NCBI GenBank assembly: GCA_902585605.1
Contig: CACIED010000001.1
Span: forward strand, 186,001-250,000
Reading direction: 5' to 3'
Length of the DNA stretch: 64,000 nucleotides
Origin: an uncultured Alphaproteobacteria bacterium
GTDB taxonomy: Bacteria; Pseudomonadota; Alphaproteobacteria; HIMB59; GCA-002718135
Notes under the pieces: generated by a model
Told to the model about the DNA's origin: nothing
Seen by the model: the letters and a program-made list of their open reading frames with translations, nothing else
Database searches by the model: none
Program-made: the position numbers and the translations under genes
Part shown: in pieces, positions 1-8,934 of the stretch
Layout of the letters: every line of letters starts with the position of its first letter
Numbering within the stretch: position 1 is the first letter of the stretch

Positions 1-720
1 AACAACTACAACATCATCTAACATATCAGCATTTTTTAATGCTTGAATAGCACCAAGACCCATGTTGTCGTTAGAAGCAAAAATTGCTTTAAGATTTGGG
101 TTACCAGTGATGATATCTTCAGTTACTGACATACCTTTTGCAGTATCCCAGTCTGCTGGAAGTTCAGCAACGATATTCATGCCACAAGCTTCAAGACCTT
201 TATGAGATCCTTCAGCTCTATGCTGACCAGTAGTTTGAGTAATCATTCCTTGAAGAATTGCAACATCAGAACCACTTGGAACATTATCACAAATATATTG
301 AGCAGCTAAAGCAGCGCCATTGATATTGTTTGTTCCAATGAAAGTTACACCTTCATTAATTCCATCAGTATCAATGTATACAACTGGAACACCTGAAGCT
401 ATTGCGTCATCAAGAATTGGCGCAACTGCGTTAGGGTCAGTTGGTGCGATTGCGATACCGTCTACACCTTTTGCAATTTGGTCTTCGATTTGTGCTACTT
501 GAGCCATAACATCACTTTCTTGTGGTGGTGAAAGGATGATTAGGTTTACGCCAAACTCTTCAGCAGCATCTTTTGCACCAGCTTCTACTGAAGCCCAAAA
601 AGGGTTTCCAGCACCTGGTCCTTTAGTACTTAACATTATTGTTTTCGCATGCGATCCTGCAAGAAGACTGCCTGAAAAAAACAATAAAGAAGTAGTAATT
701 AAAGAAATAAAAAATTTCAT
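1..720 (-). CDS. sugar ABC transporter substrate-binding protein (RbsB/type I family), 3' end cut by window
   Basis: Only the first 240 residues lie in the window; the gene runs off the left edge. It starts with a Sec signal peptide (about residues 1-26, ending GSHA) followed by a periplasmic-binding-protein fold of the RbsB/LacI type: the opening strand with PFWASVEAGAKDAA, a repeated pattern of D and N sugar-contact positions (APTDPNA, YIDTDG) and the second lobe (GHQ-like TTGQHRAEG). It would capture a sugar or cyclitol in the periplasm and deliver it to the permease and ATPase just upstream. The start at 720 has a strong AGGAGG site at about 724-729. The neighbouring iolD suggests inositol, but the ligand cannot be read from sequence. 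Confidence 0.93.
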   Translation of the reverse strand, partial: MKFFISLITTSLLFFSGSLLAGSHAKTIMLSTKGPGAGNPFWASVEAGAKDAAEEFGVNLIILSPPQESDVMAQVAQIEDQIAKGVDGIAIAPTDPNAVAPILDDAIASGVPVVYIDTDGINEGVTFIGTNNINGAALAAQYICDNVPSGSDVAILQGMITQTTGQHRAEGSHKGLEACGMNIVAELPADWDTAKGMSVTEDIITGNPNLKAIFASNDNMGLGAIQALKNADMLDDVVVV

Positions 721-807
721 TTTTCCTCCTAAAATTTTCTTTAATCATTAACAAAAATGAAATTCAAATCAAGAGACTGTTTGTCTTAAAATGATTATTT
801 TTTAATA

Positions 808-1815
808 TTAAGTTCTAGTTGCAAGTTGTCTTCTGAGAACATCTATATACACAGCCAAAATAATAATAGACCCAATAAGAACTTGTTGCCAAAAAACACT
901 AACGTTCATTAGATTTAAACCATTTCTGAGTATGCCCATGATCATAACTCCAGCAAATACACCTAAGACAGTTCCCCTACCTCCAAAGAAACTTGCTCCA
1001 CCTATAATAACTGCTGCAATTGCATCTAGTTCAGATTGCAAACCAGCATTTGGATAAGCAGAATTTGTTCTACCGGCTAAAATTAAACCGCCAATGCCTG
1101 CCAAGAAACCACACAGGGTGTAGACTACAATTAAAATTCGGTCTACATTTATACCTGCTGCTCTTGCCGCTCCCGGGTTGCCTCCAATCGCATAAATCCA
1201 TTTACCAATTCTTGTATGATTTAAAAAAATCCAAAAGATAAAAAATATTACAATCATTAAAATTAAACTTGTGGGTATGTACTCTCTTGCCCCTTCTCCA
1301 AAGAATGCATCGAGTTTTATTTTACCGTTTCCAATAACTCTTATCTCTTCAGCAAAACCTGTTATAGGAACACCTCCAGAAATAAGGTTCCCAATTCCTC
1401 TAAATATATAAAGCGTGCCAAGCGTCATAATAAATGGATGAGGCATCCGAAGTAAAGTAATACCAATACCATTAAACATACCGCACAAAAATCCAATTGC
1501 TGGCGCAACTAACATCACAACATACCATGGCATTCCAGCTTTTGATGCTATTGCAAGGCCCATTAAAGATAACATAATAATTGACCCTACAGATAAATCT
1601 ATCCCTGCAGTCACAATGACCATAAAAACACCAAGTGCTAACATTGATTGCCAAGAAACTTGTTTAAAAACATTTGTTACATTCCTCCATGATAAAAAAA
1701 CATCAGGTTGCAATAAATGTAAGACGGCAATCATTATTAAAATTAGCAATAAGATTCCATATCTTTCAAAAAAAGGAATAAGTCTGACAAATAAAGTTTC
1801 TTGATTTTTATCCAT
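808..1815 (-). CDS. sugar ABC transporter permease (RbsC family)
   Basis: An integral membrane subunit of a ribose/xylose/inositol-type importer, about 335 residues, with roughly eight to ten hydrophobic segments and the family features SVGSIIMLS near residue 80 and the conserved IAAVIIGGASFFGGRGT stretch in the C-terminal half. An in-frame start lies 24 nt upstream at 1839, but the ATG at 1815 overlaps the TAA of the ATPase gene by one base (TAATG), sits behind a GGGGAAGAAAG purine run, and matches the usual family start, so it is preferred. It is co-transcribed with the ATPase upstream and the binding protein downstream. The function as an importer channel is firm; the substrate is inferred only from the neighbours. 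Confidence 0.93.
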   Translation of the reverse strand: MDKNQETLFVRLIPFFERYGILLLILIMIAVLHLLQPDVFLSWRNVTNVFKQVSWQSMLALGVFMVIVTAGIDLSVGSIIMLSLMGLAIASKAGMPWYVVMLVAPAIGFLCGMFNGIGITLLRMPHPFIMTLGTLYIFRGIGNLISGGVPITGFAEEIRVIGNGKIKLDAFFGEGAREYIPTSLILMIVIFFIFWIFLNHTRIGKWIYAIGGNPGAARAAGINVDRILIVVYTLCGFLAGIGGLILAGRTNSAYPNAGLQSELDAIAAVIIGGASFFGGRGTVLGVFAGVMIMGILRNGLNLMNVSVFWQQVLIGSIIILAVYIDVLRRQLATRT

Positions 1816-2561
1816 TAATCTTTCTTCCCCATGATCCATCCAATTACTTCGTCTCTAGAAGTATTTTTTAATTCTGATTGAGCAAAATTTGTTCCTTGAA
1901 ATAATGCCATTACTCGATCACAAACTGTAAATATATCGTCCATTCTATGACTAATTACTATGACGCTAACACCTAATTTTTTGAGGTTTAAAATTAAATC
2001 TAAAACTTTTCCAACCTCCTTAACGGCGAGTGCAGCTGTTGGTTCATCCATTAATACTATTTTGGCATTAAAAGCTGTAGCTCTAGCAATTGCTACTGCT
2101 TGTCTTTGCCCACCTGATAATTCTTCTACTTTTTGATCAGCACTCTTTACATTTATTTTTAGTTTAGCAAGATGTTCTTCAGTTAGTTGCTTTCTTTTTT
2201 TATGATCCAAAAAATTGAAAGGCCCAACTTTTCTTGTTGGTTCTCTTCCTAAAAATATATTATCACCAATAGGGAGATTACCAGCAAGTGCTAAATCTTG
2301 ATAGACCATTTCTAAGCCTAAATTTTGAGAGTCCCTTGGACTATTTAAAGTTACTTTTTCTTTATCAAAAAAAAGTGATCCTTCACTTGGCTTATATAAA
2401 CCAGATAAAACTTTCATTAATGTAGATTTGCCTGCACCATTATCACCAACAACACCAAGAACCTCACCTTTATTTAGGTGAAGATCTACATTTTGAAGAG
2501 CTGTGATTGTTCCGAAAAATTTTGAAACTGATTTAGCTTCTAGTACTAAGTTATCTGACAT
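1815..2561 (-). CDS. sugar ABC transporter ATP-binding protein, single-domain (FrcA-like)
   Basis: An ABC ATPase that would power the adjacent sugar permease. Visible motifs are Walker A GDNGAGKST (39-47), a Q-loop glutamine near 88, the signature LSGGQ (148-152), Walker B IVLMDEPT (about 168-175) and the switch histidine in ISHRMDD (about 205). At 248 residues it carries one ABC domain only, unlike RbsA or XylG, which have two in tandem and are about 500 residues long. It resembles the single-domain FrcA type, which works as a homodimer. The gene is followed at once by the permease and binding-protein genes, and is preceded by a hydroxyacid dehydrogenase and iolD on the same strand. Confidence 0.94.
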   Translation of the reverse strand: MSDNLVLEAKSVSKFFGTITALQNVDLHLNKGEVLGVVGDNGAGKSTLMKVLSGLYKPSEGSLFFDKEKVTLNSPRDSQNLGLEMVYQDLALAGNLPIGDNIFLGREPTRKVGPFNFLDHKKRKQLTEEHLAKLKINVKSADQKVEELSGGQRQAVAIARATAFNAKIVLMDEPTAALAVKEVGKVLDLILNLKKLGVSVIVISHRMDDIFTVCDRVMALFQGTNFAQSELKNTSRDEVIGWIMGKKD

Positions 2562-2582
2562 AAGTGTGTTTTTAAATAAATT

Positions 2583-3611
2583 TTAATTAATATCAACTGG
2601 TTTTGAGCGTAAATATTTAACAGTTTCTCTCTCAGCTTTTTTACATAATTTAGGTGGTAGGCCTTTTGAAATAAGTTTTAAATCTTGAATTACTAATTCA
2701 CCCATCTCTTTAAATGCGCTATCTAGTGCGCCAGCTCTATGTGGAGAAAAAATTACATTTTTAAATTTTCTTAGTTTATGATTTTTAGGAAATGGTTCTT
2801 GTGGAAAAACATCAATGGCTGCAAAGACATTTCTATTTTTTAAAAAATTAAAAAAATCATCAAAATTTATTATGGCTGCTCTACTCATTAATACAAAGAC
2901 TGATCCGTCTTTTATTAATTTAAATTTAGAATTATTAATCATGGATTCATTAGATGAAGTTATAGAAGCTAGAACATAAATAATATCTGCATTTTTCAAT
3001 AGTGAATTTAAATTTGTTGGTTTAACATCAAATTTTTCAATTTCTTTATCAGGAATCCAAGGATCATAGGCAATAATATTATTAGAAAATGCTTTAAGTA
3101 TAGGTGTAAGTGATTTTGCTAGATCTCCAAAACCAATTAGACCAAATTTTTTATTTTTTAGTAAAAAATTATTTTGACTTATTGCACCTCCATATTTTTC
3201 TTTTTTTAAAATAAAATCTGAATGAGCAATATGAATGCTTCTTGCAATTGATAAAGTAAGGCCTACTGCCATTTCAGCAACAGGCTGAGCAAACACTGGA
3301 GATGTTGCTAAAACGTGTATTCCTTTTTTAAAACAATAATCATAATCCATATTGTCCATAAAATTACTCTCTACGTTGAATATTGCTTTAAGCTTAGTTG
3401 ATTTAGAAATTATAGATGATGGTAAGTTTGGTTGTCCGAAAATATAATCTGCATTAGGTAAATTTTTTTTATAAAAATTATTTTTATTTTTGTTTGGTGC
3501 AGTAATAAGTTTAAAATTTTTTTTTAAATATTTTAAATTTGTTTTAGAAAAAAGTAAATCCATTGTTCTTGGATATGGATCTATTAAAATTATTGGCTTG
3601 TTTTGAATCAT
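2583..3611 (-). CDS. D-isomer-specific 2-hydroxyacid dehydrogenase family protein
   Basis: An NAD(P)-dependent 2-hydroxyacid dehydrogenase, 342 residues. The nucleotide-binding loop reads GLIGFGDLA (157-165): the third glycine of GxGxxG is replaced by Ala165. The catalytic triad seems kept, with Arg244 (MSRAAII), Glu272 (DVFPQEP) and His291 (SPHRAG). This family reduces 2-keto acids to D-2-hydroxyacids or the reverse. It lies between iolD and the sugar importer on one strand, so it may act on a sugar-acid or inositol-derived keto acid. The sequence is Lys- and Asn-rich, as expected in an AT-rich genome. The substrate is unknown; glyoxylate, hydroxypyruvate or a phosphoglycerate-like acid are other options. 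Confidence 0.85.
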   Translation of the reverse strand: MIQNKPIILIDPYPRTMDLLFSKTNLKYLKKNFKLITAPNKNKNNFYKKNLPNADYIFGQPNLPSSIISKSTKLKAIFNVESNFMDNMDYDYCFKKGIHVLATSPVFAQPVAEMAVGLTLSIARSIHIAHSDFILKKEKYGGAISQNNFLLKNKKFGLIGFGDLAKSLTPILKAFSNNIIAYDPWIPDKEIEKFDVKPTNLNSLLKNADIIYVLASITSSNESMINNSKFKLIKDGSVFVLMSRAAIINFDDFFNFLKNRNVFAAIDVFPQEPFPKNHKLRKFKNVIFSPHRAGALDSAFKEMGELVIQDLKLISKGLPPKLCKKAERETVKYLRSKPVDIN

Positions 3612-3643
3612 GATAATATTAACTTTTAGAAAAAAATTAATTT

Positions 3644-5488
3644 TTATACACCTTTACGTTGTTTATTTTTACCTTCTAAAAATTCTTTAATTGCTGCTTT
3701 ATTACCTTCCGTTTTCTCAACTTCAAGTGTTGGACTTTCCCAAAAAGCCGTACCTTCCAACCATTCATAACCATGTGTTTTTATCGAAATAACATAGGTT
3801 TTCTCTGATTCTTTTGCTCTTTTAAACGCTGCTTCAAGCTCAGAAATAGATTTGACAGTTTCACCATTTGCCCCCATACTTTTTGCATGAGCTTCAAAAT
3901 CAACAAACTGTACATTTGTAGCTCTTGCTGCATTTAAATTACAAAGATATTCTTTTCCACCTTTTGCTAGTTGCAATCTATTAATGACCATGTGACCACC
4001 ATTATCACAAATAACAATAATTAATTTTTTATCATATAAAACGGAACTATAGATATCGCTATTTTGTAATAGATATGAACCATCTCCTACAAATACAATT
4101 ACATCTTGATTGGGTTTTGCCATTTTGATTCCTAGCGCACCAGATATTTCGTAACTCATGCAACTAAATCCCCATTCAGTTTCAAAAGTGTTTAATTCTT
4201 TAGGTTTCCATATTTGCACTACTTCCCCAACTAGTCCTCCTGCTGCAGTTACTACAATATCTGATGGGTCTGAATTTCTATAAACGGCACCTACGGCATG
4301 AGCATAAGATGGTAATTCCTGATTAGTTGGTCCACTCTCTTTAGCAACATATTCATCCCACTTATTTCTTTCCTCTATTGAACGCTGATACCAAACATCA
4401 GGTGCCTTCCAATCTCCAAGAACTTTAGATAATTCTTGAAGTCCAATTTTTGCATCACTCACAACAGGAGTTGCACGATGTTTAGTAGTATCAAATCTCG
4501 AAGTGTTTATTGATACGAGTTGAAAATTTTCATTTTCAAAATTAGTCCATGAGCCCGTTGTAAAATCACCCAATTTAGTACCTACTGCTAATGCTAGATC
4601 TGTATCAGTGGCAAGATTATTTGATGAGCCTTCTCCAAGACAACCTATAGCACTTATATAGTAAGGATCATCTTTATTCATGCATCCAATACCCATTACG
4701 GTTGCGGTTACAGGAATATTATGTTTTTTTGCAAAAGCAGAAATTTCCTCTTCAGCTTCTGAATATAAAACACCACCTCCAGATATAATTATGGGTTGTT
4801 TAGAATTTTTTAATTTATCCGCAGCTTTTTGTATTTGATTTGGATCGGGATGAATTCTTCTTATTTCATGAATTCTTTCTTCAAAAAAGATTTCAGGATA
4901 ATCATACGCTTCTCCTTGAACATCTTGTGACATTGAAATAACTGCAGGTCCACAATCAGCTGGATCAAGCATCATACTTATAGCTTGTGGTAGAGATGTT
5001 AAAATTTGCTCTGGTCTTGTAATTCTATCAAAGTATTTTGACACTGATTTAAATGAATCATTTTGCGTTTCAGTTGGAGAATTGAAATTTTCAACTTGTT
5101 GTAAAACTGGATCTGGGAAACGGCTAGAAAATGTATCGCCGGGTAAAAGTAAGATAGGCAATCTGTTACTTAATGCGACGGCTGCTGCAGTAACCATATT
5201 AGTTGAACCAGGCCCCACTGAGGATGTGGCTATAAATATTTGTTTTCTTCGTTTCGCACGTGAGTATGCAATTCCAGTTAGTGCCATATTTTGCTCATGA
5301 TGCCCTCTGTATCCTGGAAGTTCATCTTGAAGTTCTTCCATAGCTTGACCAATGCAAGCAACATTACCATGACCATAAATTCCAAATGCACCAGGAAATA
5401 AAGGTTCTTTTTTTCCATCGATTACAATTTTTTGTACTGTTAAAAATTTAATTAAAGCATGTGAACATGACATTCTAACTGTTTTCAT
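3644..5488 (-). CDS. iolD: 3D-(3,5/4)-trihydroxycyclohexane-1,2-dione hydrolase
   Basis: A thiamine-diphosphate enzyme of myo-inositol breakdown that opens the cyclic dione made by IolE to 5-deoxy-D-glucuronate. The protein has 614 residues, the usual length of IolD. The N-terminal domain has the family pattern GIYGHGNVACIGQAME and the ThDP-activating glutamate in the GYRGHHEQNMAL region; the C-terminal domain has the Mg-ThDP motif starting GDGSYL (about 468) and ending at the DNGG asparagine (about 496). A GAGG ribosome site precedes the ATG. It leads a minus-strand unit with a hydroxyacid dehydrogenase and an RbsABC-type importer. No other iol gene lies in the window, so the rest of the pathway must be elsewhere, or the enzyme serves another substrate. 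Confidence 0.93.
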   Translation of the reverse strand: MKTVRMSCSHALIKFLTVQKIVIDGKKEPLFPGAFGIYGHGNVACIGQAMEELQDELPGYRGHHEQNMALTGIAYSRAKRRKQIFIATSSVGPGSTNMVTAAAVALSNRLPILLLPGDTFSSRFPDPVLQQVENFNSPTETQNDSFKSVSKYFDRITRPEQILTSLPQAISMMLDPADCGPAVISMSQDVQGEAYDYPEIFFEERIHEIRRIHPDPNQIQKAADKLKNSKQPIIISGGGVLYSEAEEEISAFAKKHNIPVTATVMGIGCMNKDDPYYISAIGCLGEGSSNNLATDTDLALAVGTKLGDFTTGSWTNFENENFQLVSINTSRFDTTKHRATPVVSDAKIGLQELSKVLGDWKAPDVWYQRSIEERNKWDEYVAKESGPTNQELPSYAHAVGAVYRNSDPSDIVVTAAGGLVGEVVQIWKPKELNTFETEWGFSCMSYEISGALGIKMAKPNQDVIVFVGDGSYLLQNSDIYSSVLYDKKLIIVICDNGGHMVINRLQLAKGGKEYLCNLNAARATNVQFVDFEAHAKSMGANGETVKSISELEAAFKRAKESEKTYVISIKTHGYEWLEGTAFWESPTLEVEKTEGNKAAIKEFLEGKNKQRKGV

Positions 5489-5588
5489 AGGTTCCTCTCA
5501 CAAATTAGATAGATATTATTATATTAAAAAAATAATTTAAAGGGTTAAACAATTTATTTTTGTTATATTTTAGAATATAAAATTATTC

Positions 5589-6554
5589 ATGAAAATAGGA
5601 ATTGTTCAAGAAATTCACCCAAAAGGTTACGACGTACTTAAAAGAAATAATTTAGATTACTTTGTTATCAATAACACTGAAGAAAGTCATTTAACAGAAA
5701 AATTAGCAGATGTTGATGGCATAATTGTCAGAACAGCAGATATTAATAAAAAAATTTTATCAAAAGCTAAAAATTTAAAGATTTTATCTAGGCATGGTGT
5801 TGGATATGACAATGTTGATACAGAGTTTTTAAATACAAATAAAATAGCTTTAGCTATAACGGGAAGCGCCAATGCCACTAGTGTTGCAGAACATGTAATG
5901 ACAATGATGCTTTGCCTTACTAAAAATATTTTTGAGTCAGATAAACTAGTTAAATCAAATAAATTTCAGGATAAAGGTAATCTCCCAAATTTTTTTGAAC
6001 TGTATAAAAAAAATATATTAATATTAGGTTTTGGCAGAATAGGCAAAGCATTAGCAAAAAGATGTATGGGTTTTGAAATGAATATTTATGTTCACGATCC
6101 TTTTGTTTCAAAAGAGGATATTGCTAAACAGAACTGTATACCTATTGATAAGGAAGAGGGATTCAAAATTGCAGATTATATAAGTATCCACTTACCTTTG
6201 AATTCCCATACTAAAGATTTAATTTCTTTTGAACAATTTAATATTTTCAAATCAAATTTAATTTTAATTAATACAGCAAGAGGGGGTATTATTAATGAGG
6301 AAGCATTATACAAAGCTCTAAAAAATAAAAAAATTTTTGGTGCTGGAATAGACGTATTTGAAAAAGAACCTCCTATTGAAAATCATAAATTATTTACTTT
6401 AAAGAATACATTGTTAACACCTCATAATGCAGCTTTGACTTTAGAATGTAGAAAAAGAATGTCCGTAGAGTCATGCGAAAATGTTGTTAATTTTCTTACA
6501 GAAAGTAAAAATTTAAATGAAGGTAATATTATTAATTTAAATATTATAAATTAA
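5589..6554 (+). CDS. D-2-hydroxyacid dehydrogenase (phosphoglycerate dehydrogenase-like)
   Basis: A 321-residue NAD-dependent dehydrogenase with a complete nucleotide loop GFGRIG (147-152) and catalytic Arg231 (INTARGG), Glu260 (DVFEKEP) and His279 (TPHNAA). The N-terminal part holds SRHGVGYDNVD, typical of the SerA/hydroxyacid dehydrogenase group. It lacks the ACT regulatory domain of long SerA proteins, so it is a short form. It is divergent from iolD (100 nt between starts) and converges on the Rieske-like gene, with which it shares a TTAA stop. The general reaction, reversible oxidation of a D-2-hydroxyacid, is firm. Serine synthesis and sugar-acid catabolism are both possible; the setting favours the latter. 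Confidence 0.88.
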   Translation: MKIGIVQEIHPKGYDVLKRNNLDYFVINNTEESHLTEKLADVDGIIVRTADINKKILSKAKNLKILSRHGVGYDNVDTEFLNTNKIALAITGSANATSVAEHVMTMMLCLTKNIFESDKLVKSNKFQDKGNLPNFFELYKKNILILGFGRIGKALAKRCMGFEMNIYVHDPFVSKEDIAKQNCIPIDKEEGFKIADYISIHLPLNSHTKDLISFEQFNIFKSNLILINTARGGIINEEALYKALKNKKIFGAGIDVFEKEPPIENHKLFTLKNTLLTPHNAALTLECRKRMSVESCENVVNFLTESKNLNEGNIINLNIIN

Positions 6555-6871
6555 ATATTTAGATAAAGATTTCCATCTTCTTCTGTTACTTCAAAAACTT
6601 TTAATGGGACTTGATCTAAATCAGAGATGGAATCTCCAGAAACTATACTAAATTTATTACCACAAGTGGGACACTCTAGTTCTTCGCCTTCAATATTAGA
6701 TTCACTTAATAAAGTTTTTTCAGCACATGGACAATTTCCTTCAGTTGCAAAGAAACCAGATTCAAGTCTATAAATTGCGTAGTTTATATCTTCGTATTCA
6801 AAGTTTTCTACAGAACCAATATCGATATCATCGACTTCACCTATTAAGATTGGTTCTACTTCATCATTCAT
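6551..6871 (-). CDS. small Rieske-fold ferredoxin-like protein with Cys replacing both His ligands
   Basis: A 106-residue acidic soluble protein. Around residues 47-80 it follows the Rieske pattern CxH-(16/17)-CxxH, with the FsIvSGD turn after the second half, but both histidines are cysteines: Cys47-Pro-Cys49, then 17 residues, then Cys67-Pro-Thr-Cys70. The spacing is that of a genuine Rieske domain (NirD/MocE type). It would therefore bind a 2Fe-2S cluster by four Cys, or perhaps zinc. I read the four Cys codons directly from the DNA. It sits upstream of nothing on its strand and just downstream of the FMN L-lactate dehydrogenase gene, so it may be an electron carrier for a nearby oxidase. 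The function is not known. Confidence 0.75.
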   Translation of the reverse strand: MNDEVEPILIGEVDDIDIGSVENFEYEDINYAIYRLESGFFATEGNCPCAEKTLLSESNIEGEELECPTCGNKFSIVSGDSISDLDQVPLKVFEVTEEDGNLYLNI

Positions 6872-6931
6872 AAAAAAATTGTAGAATAAAATTGAATTAG
6901 AATAAATATTTTTTTTTAAATATTTGCTGAA

Positions 6932-8086
6932 TTATCTGAATTTTAGATTTTTTCTTGTTAGTTCTTTTACGTTAGAAACTCCCATTAATTTCATATCTCG
7001 TTCAATTTCATTGCGTAAATTTGATAAGCTTTTTTCAACTCCTTTTTGACCTCCAGCAGCAAGAGCGTATAAGTACATTCTCCCACCTGAACATGCTTTT
7101 GCACCAAGCGATAAAGCTTTTAATACATGTGTTCCCCTTCTAATACCTCCCTCACAAATTACATCAATTTTATCTCCAACTGCATCGACTATTTCAGCTA
7201 ATTGATCAAAAGGAGACCGGGAACCATCGAGTTGTCTACCACCATGATTAGAAACCATTATTGCTGAAGCACCAACATCAACAGCTTTCTTTGCGTCATC
7301 TACTGACATTACACCTTTGATTGCAAATTGACGACCCCACTCTTTATTAATATTTTCAACATCTTTCCAACTCATAGAATTATCAAGCATTTTGGTAAAA
7401 TAGTCTCCTATAGTAGTCATAACGGTAGTACCTTCACTAATGTGATCTTTCAAATTGCTCAATTCCCATTTAGGTTTTGTAAAATAATCTACAGCCCATT
7501 TTGGGTGTAACATAAAACTTAGAACACTATTAAGTTTAAGTTTCATTGGAATAGTGAAACCAGTATACAAATCTCTTTCACGGTTTCCTCCTACCGCTGT
7601 ATCAACAGTAACAGCCATTGCTTCAAAATTAGATTCTTTACATCTTTCAATTAAAGCTTTGTTTAGCCCCTTGTCTTTGTGAACATAAAGCTGAAAAAGT
7701 TTTGGAGTTTTTACCAAATTAGATATCTCTTCAATACTTGCTGTTCCCAAAGAAGAAATTCCAAACATAGTTCCAAATTTTTCAGCGGCTTTCGCAACAC
7801 CTATTTCTCCTTCGTGATGAAACAATCTTTGAAGAGCAGTTGGTGCGCAGTACAAAGGCATATCTAATTTTTGTCCCATTACCGTAGTTGACATATCTAC
7901 TTTATCAACTCCACTTAGAACGTTTGGAATTAAATCACATTGTTCATATGCATCAGTATTTCTTTTGTATGTAATTTCATCATCAGCAGCACCATCAATA
8001 TAGTGAAAGATAGGACTGGGGAGTCGTTTCTTTGCTAAATTCCTAAAGTCTTTAACATTATGACAGTTACTGACGCTTCCAAACAT
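6932..8086 (-). CDS. lldD: FMN-dependent L-lactate dehydrogenase / alpha-hydroxyacid oxidase
   Basis: A 384-residue member of the (S)-2-hydroxyacid oxidase family with a TIM-barrel FMN domain. Visible active-site residues are Lys257 (FAIKGV, flavin contact), His281 and Arg284 in SNHGGRQ (catalytic base and carboxylate binding) and GGIRRG (314-319, phosphate site). It oxidises L-lactate to pyruvate, passing electrons to the respiratory chain or oxygen. It is the last gene of the operon and overlaps the hydrolase gene by one base (TAATG). Since the fucose pathway yields L-lactate and pyruvate, a lactate dehydrogenase is exactly what the operon needs. Other L-2-hydroxyacids such as glycolate or mandelate cannot be excluded. 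Confidence 0.9.
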   Translation of the reverse strand: MFGSVSNCHNVKDFRNLAKKRLPSPIFHYIDGAADDEITYKRNTDAYEQCDLIPNVLSGVDKVDMSTTVMGQKLDMPLYCAPTALQRLFHHEGEIGVAKAAEKFGTMFGISSLGTASIEEISNLVKTPKLFQLYVHKDKGLNKALIERCKESNFEAMAVTVDTAVGGNRERDLYTGFTIPMKLKLNSVLSFMLHPKWAVDYFTKPKWELSNLKDHISEGTTVMTTIGDYFTKMLDNSMSWKDVENINKEWGRQFAIKGVMSVDDAKKAVDVGASAIMVSNHGGRQLDGSRSPFDQLAEIVDAVGDKIDVICEGGIRRGTHVLKALSLGAKACSGGRMYLYALAAGGQKGVEKSLSNLRNEIERDMKLMGVSNVKELTRKNLKFR

Positions 8087-8934
8087 TATGCCTGAATTGT
8101 TTTTTGTCTTTGTTCTCCTAAGCCTTCAATTCCTAACTTCATAACATCACCAGCCTTTAAAAATACTTGAGGTTTCATTCCCATTCCAACACCTGGAGGT
8201 GTTCCTGTAGAAATAATATCACCTGGCTGTAATGACATAAATTGGCTTAGATAACTTATTAAGAAGTTTACACCATAAACCATTGTGCTTGTTGATCCGT
8301 CTTGCATTGTTTTACCATTAACCTCTAACCACATCTTTAAATTTTGAGGATCAGGCACTTCATCTGTCGTTACTAAGTAAGGTCCAATAGGTCCAAAAGT
8401 ATCACATGATTTACCTTTGACCCATTGACCTGAATGTTCAATTTGAAATTCTCTTTCACTAAGATCGTTTATGACACAATATCCAGCTATGTGTGCTTGT
8501 GATTCACTCTCGGAAATATACTTTGCTTCTTTTCCTATAACAACGCCAAGTTCAACTTCCCAATCAGACTTTATAGATTTTTTTGGAATTTCTACATCAT
8601 CATTTGGACCAATTACTGCACTTGTTGCTTTTGCAAATATGATCGGTTCAGGTGGCACTTTTTGCCCTGTTTCTTCAGCATGATCAGAATAGTTTAGACC
8701 AATACAAATAAATTTACCTATACTTTCTTTACAAACACAAGGAGCAATACCATCGTGACTTGCAACTACAGGTAAAGACTCAAGGTCAGCTTTTTTTACT
8801 TCATTAAGCTTATCGATAGTCACATTTTTATTATCCCAATCATTTACCAAAGAAGAAGCATCACGAACTTGTTCTTGTGCATCTAATATCCCTGGTTTTA
8901 CTTCTTTACCAATTCTGTATCTTAAAGTTTTCAT
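8086..8934 (-). CDS. fumarylacetoacetase-family hydrolase, likely 2,4-diketo-3-deoxy-L-fuconate hydrolase
   Basis: A 282-residue FAH-superfamily protein. The metal-binding region WEVELGVVIG supplies the paired glutamates and GYCVINDLSERE the aspartate; the C-terminal STGTPPGVG loop is typical. The family cleaves C-C bonds of 1,3-diketones. In the L-fucose pathway it splits 2,4-diketo-3-deoxy-L-fuconate to pyruvate and L-lactate, which fits the fuconate dehydratase and SDR genes directly upstream and the L-lactate dehydrogenase directly downstream. An ATG at 8946 is also in frame, but the ATG at 8934 overlaps the SDR stop (TAATG) and gives the usual MKTLRYRIG start. The family is certain; the substrate is inferred from context. 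Confidence 0.9.
   Translation of the reverse strand: MKTLRYRIGKEVKPGILDAQEQVRDASSLVNDWDNKNVTIDKLNEVKKADLESLPVVASHDGIAPCVCKESIGKFICIGLNYSDHAEETGQKVPPEPIIFAKATSAVIGPNDDVEIPKKSIKSDWEVELGVVIGKEAKYISESESQAHIAGYCVINDLSEREFQIEHSGQWVKGKSCDTFGPIGPYLVTTDEVPDPQNLKMWLEVNGKTMQDGSTSTMVYGVNFLISYLSQFMSLQPGDIISTGTPPGVGMGMKPQVFLKAGDVMKLGIEGLGEQRQKTIQA

Noticed and set aside
771-786. Short AGAC/GTCT hairpin between permease and binding-protein genes
   Set aside because: Only four strong pairs and no run of T; too weak to call beside the convincing hairpin at 18921.
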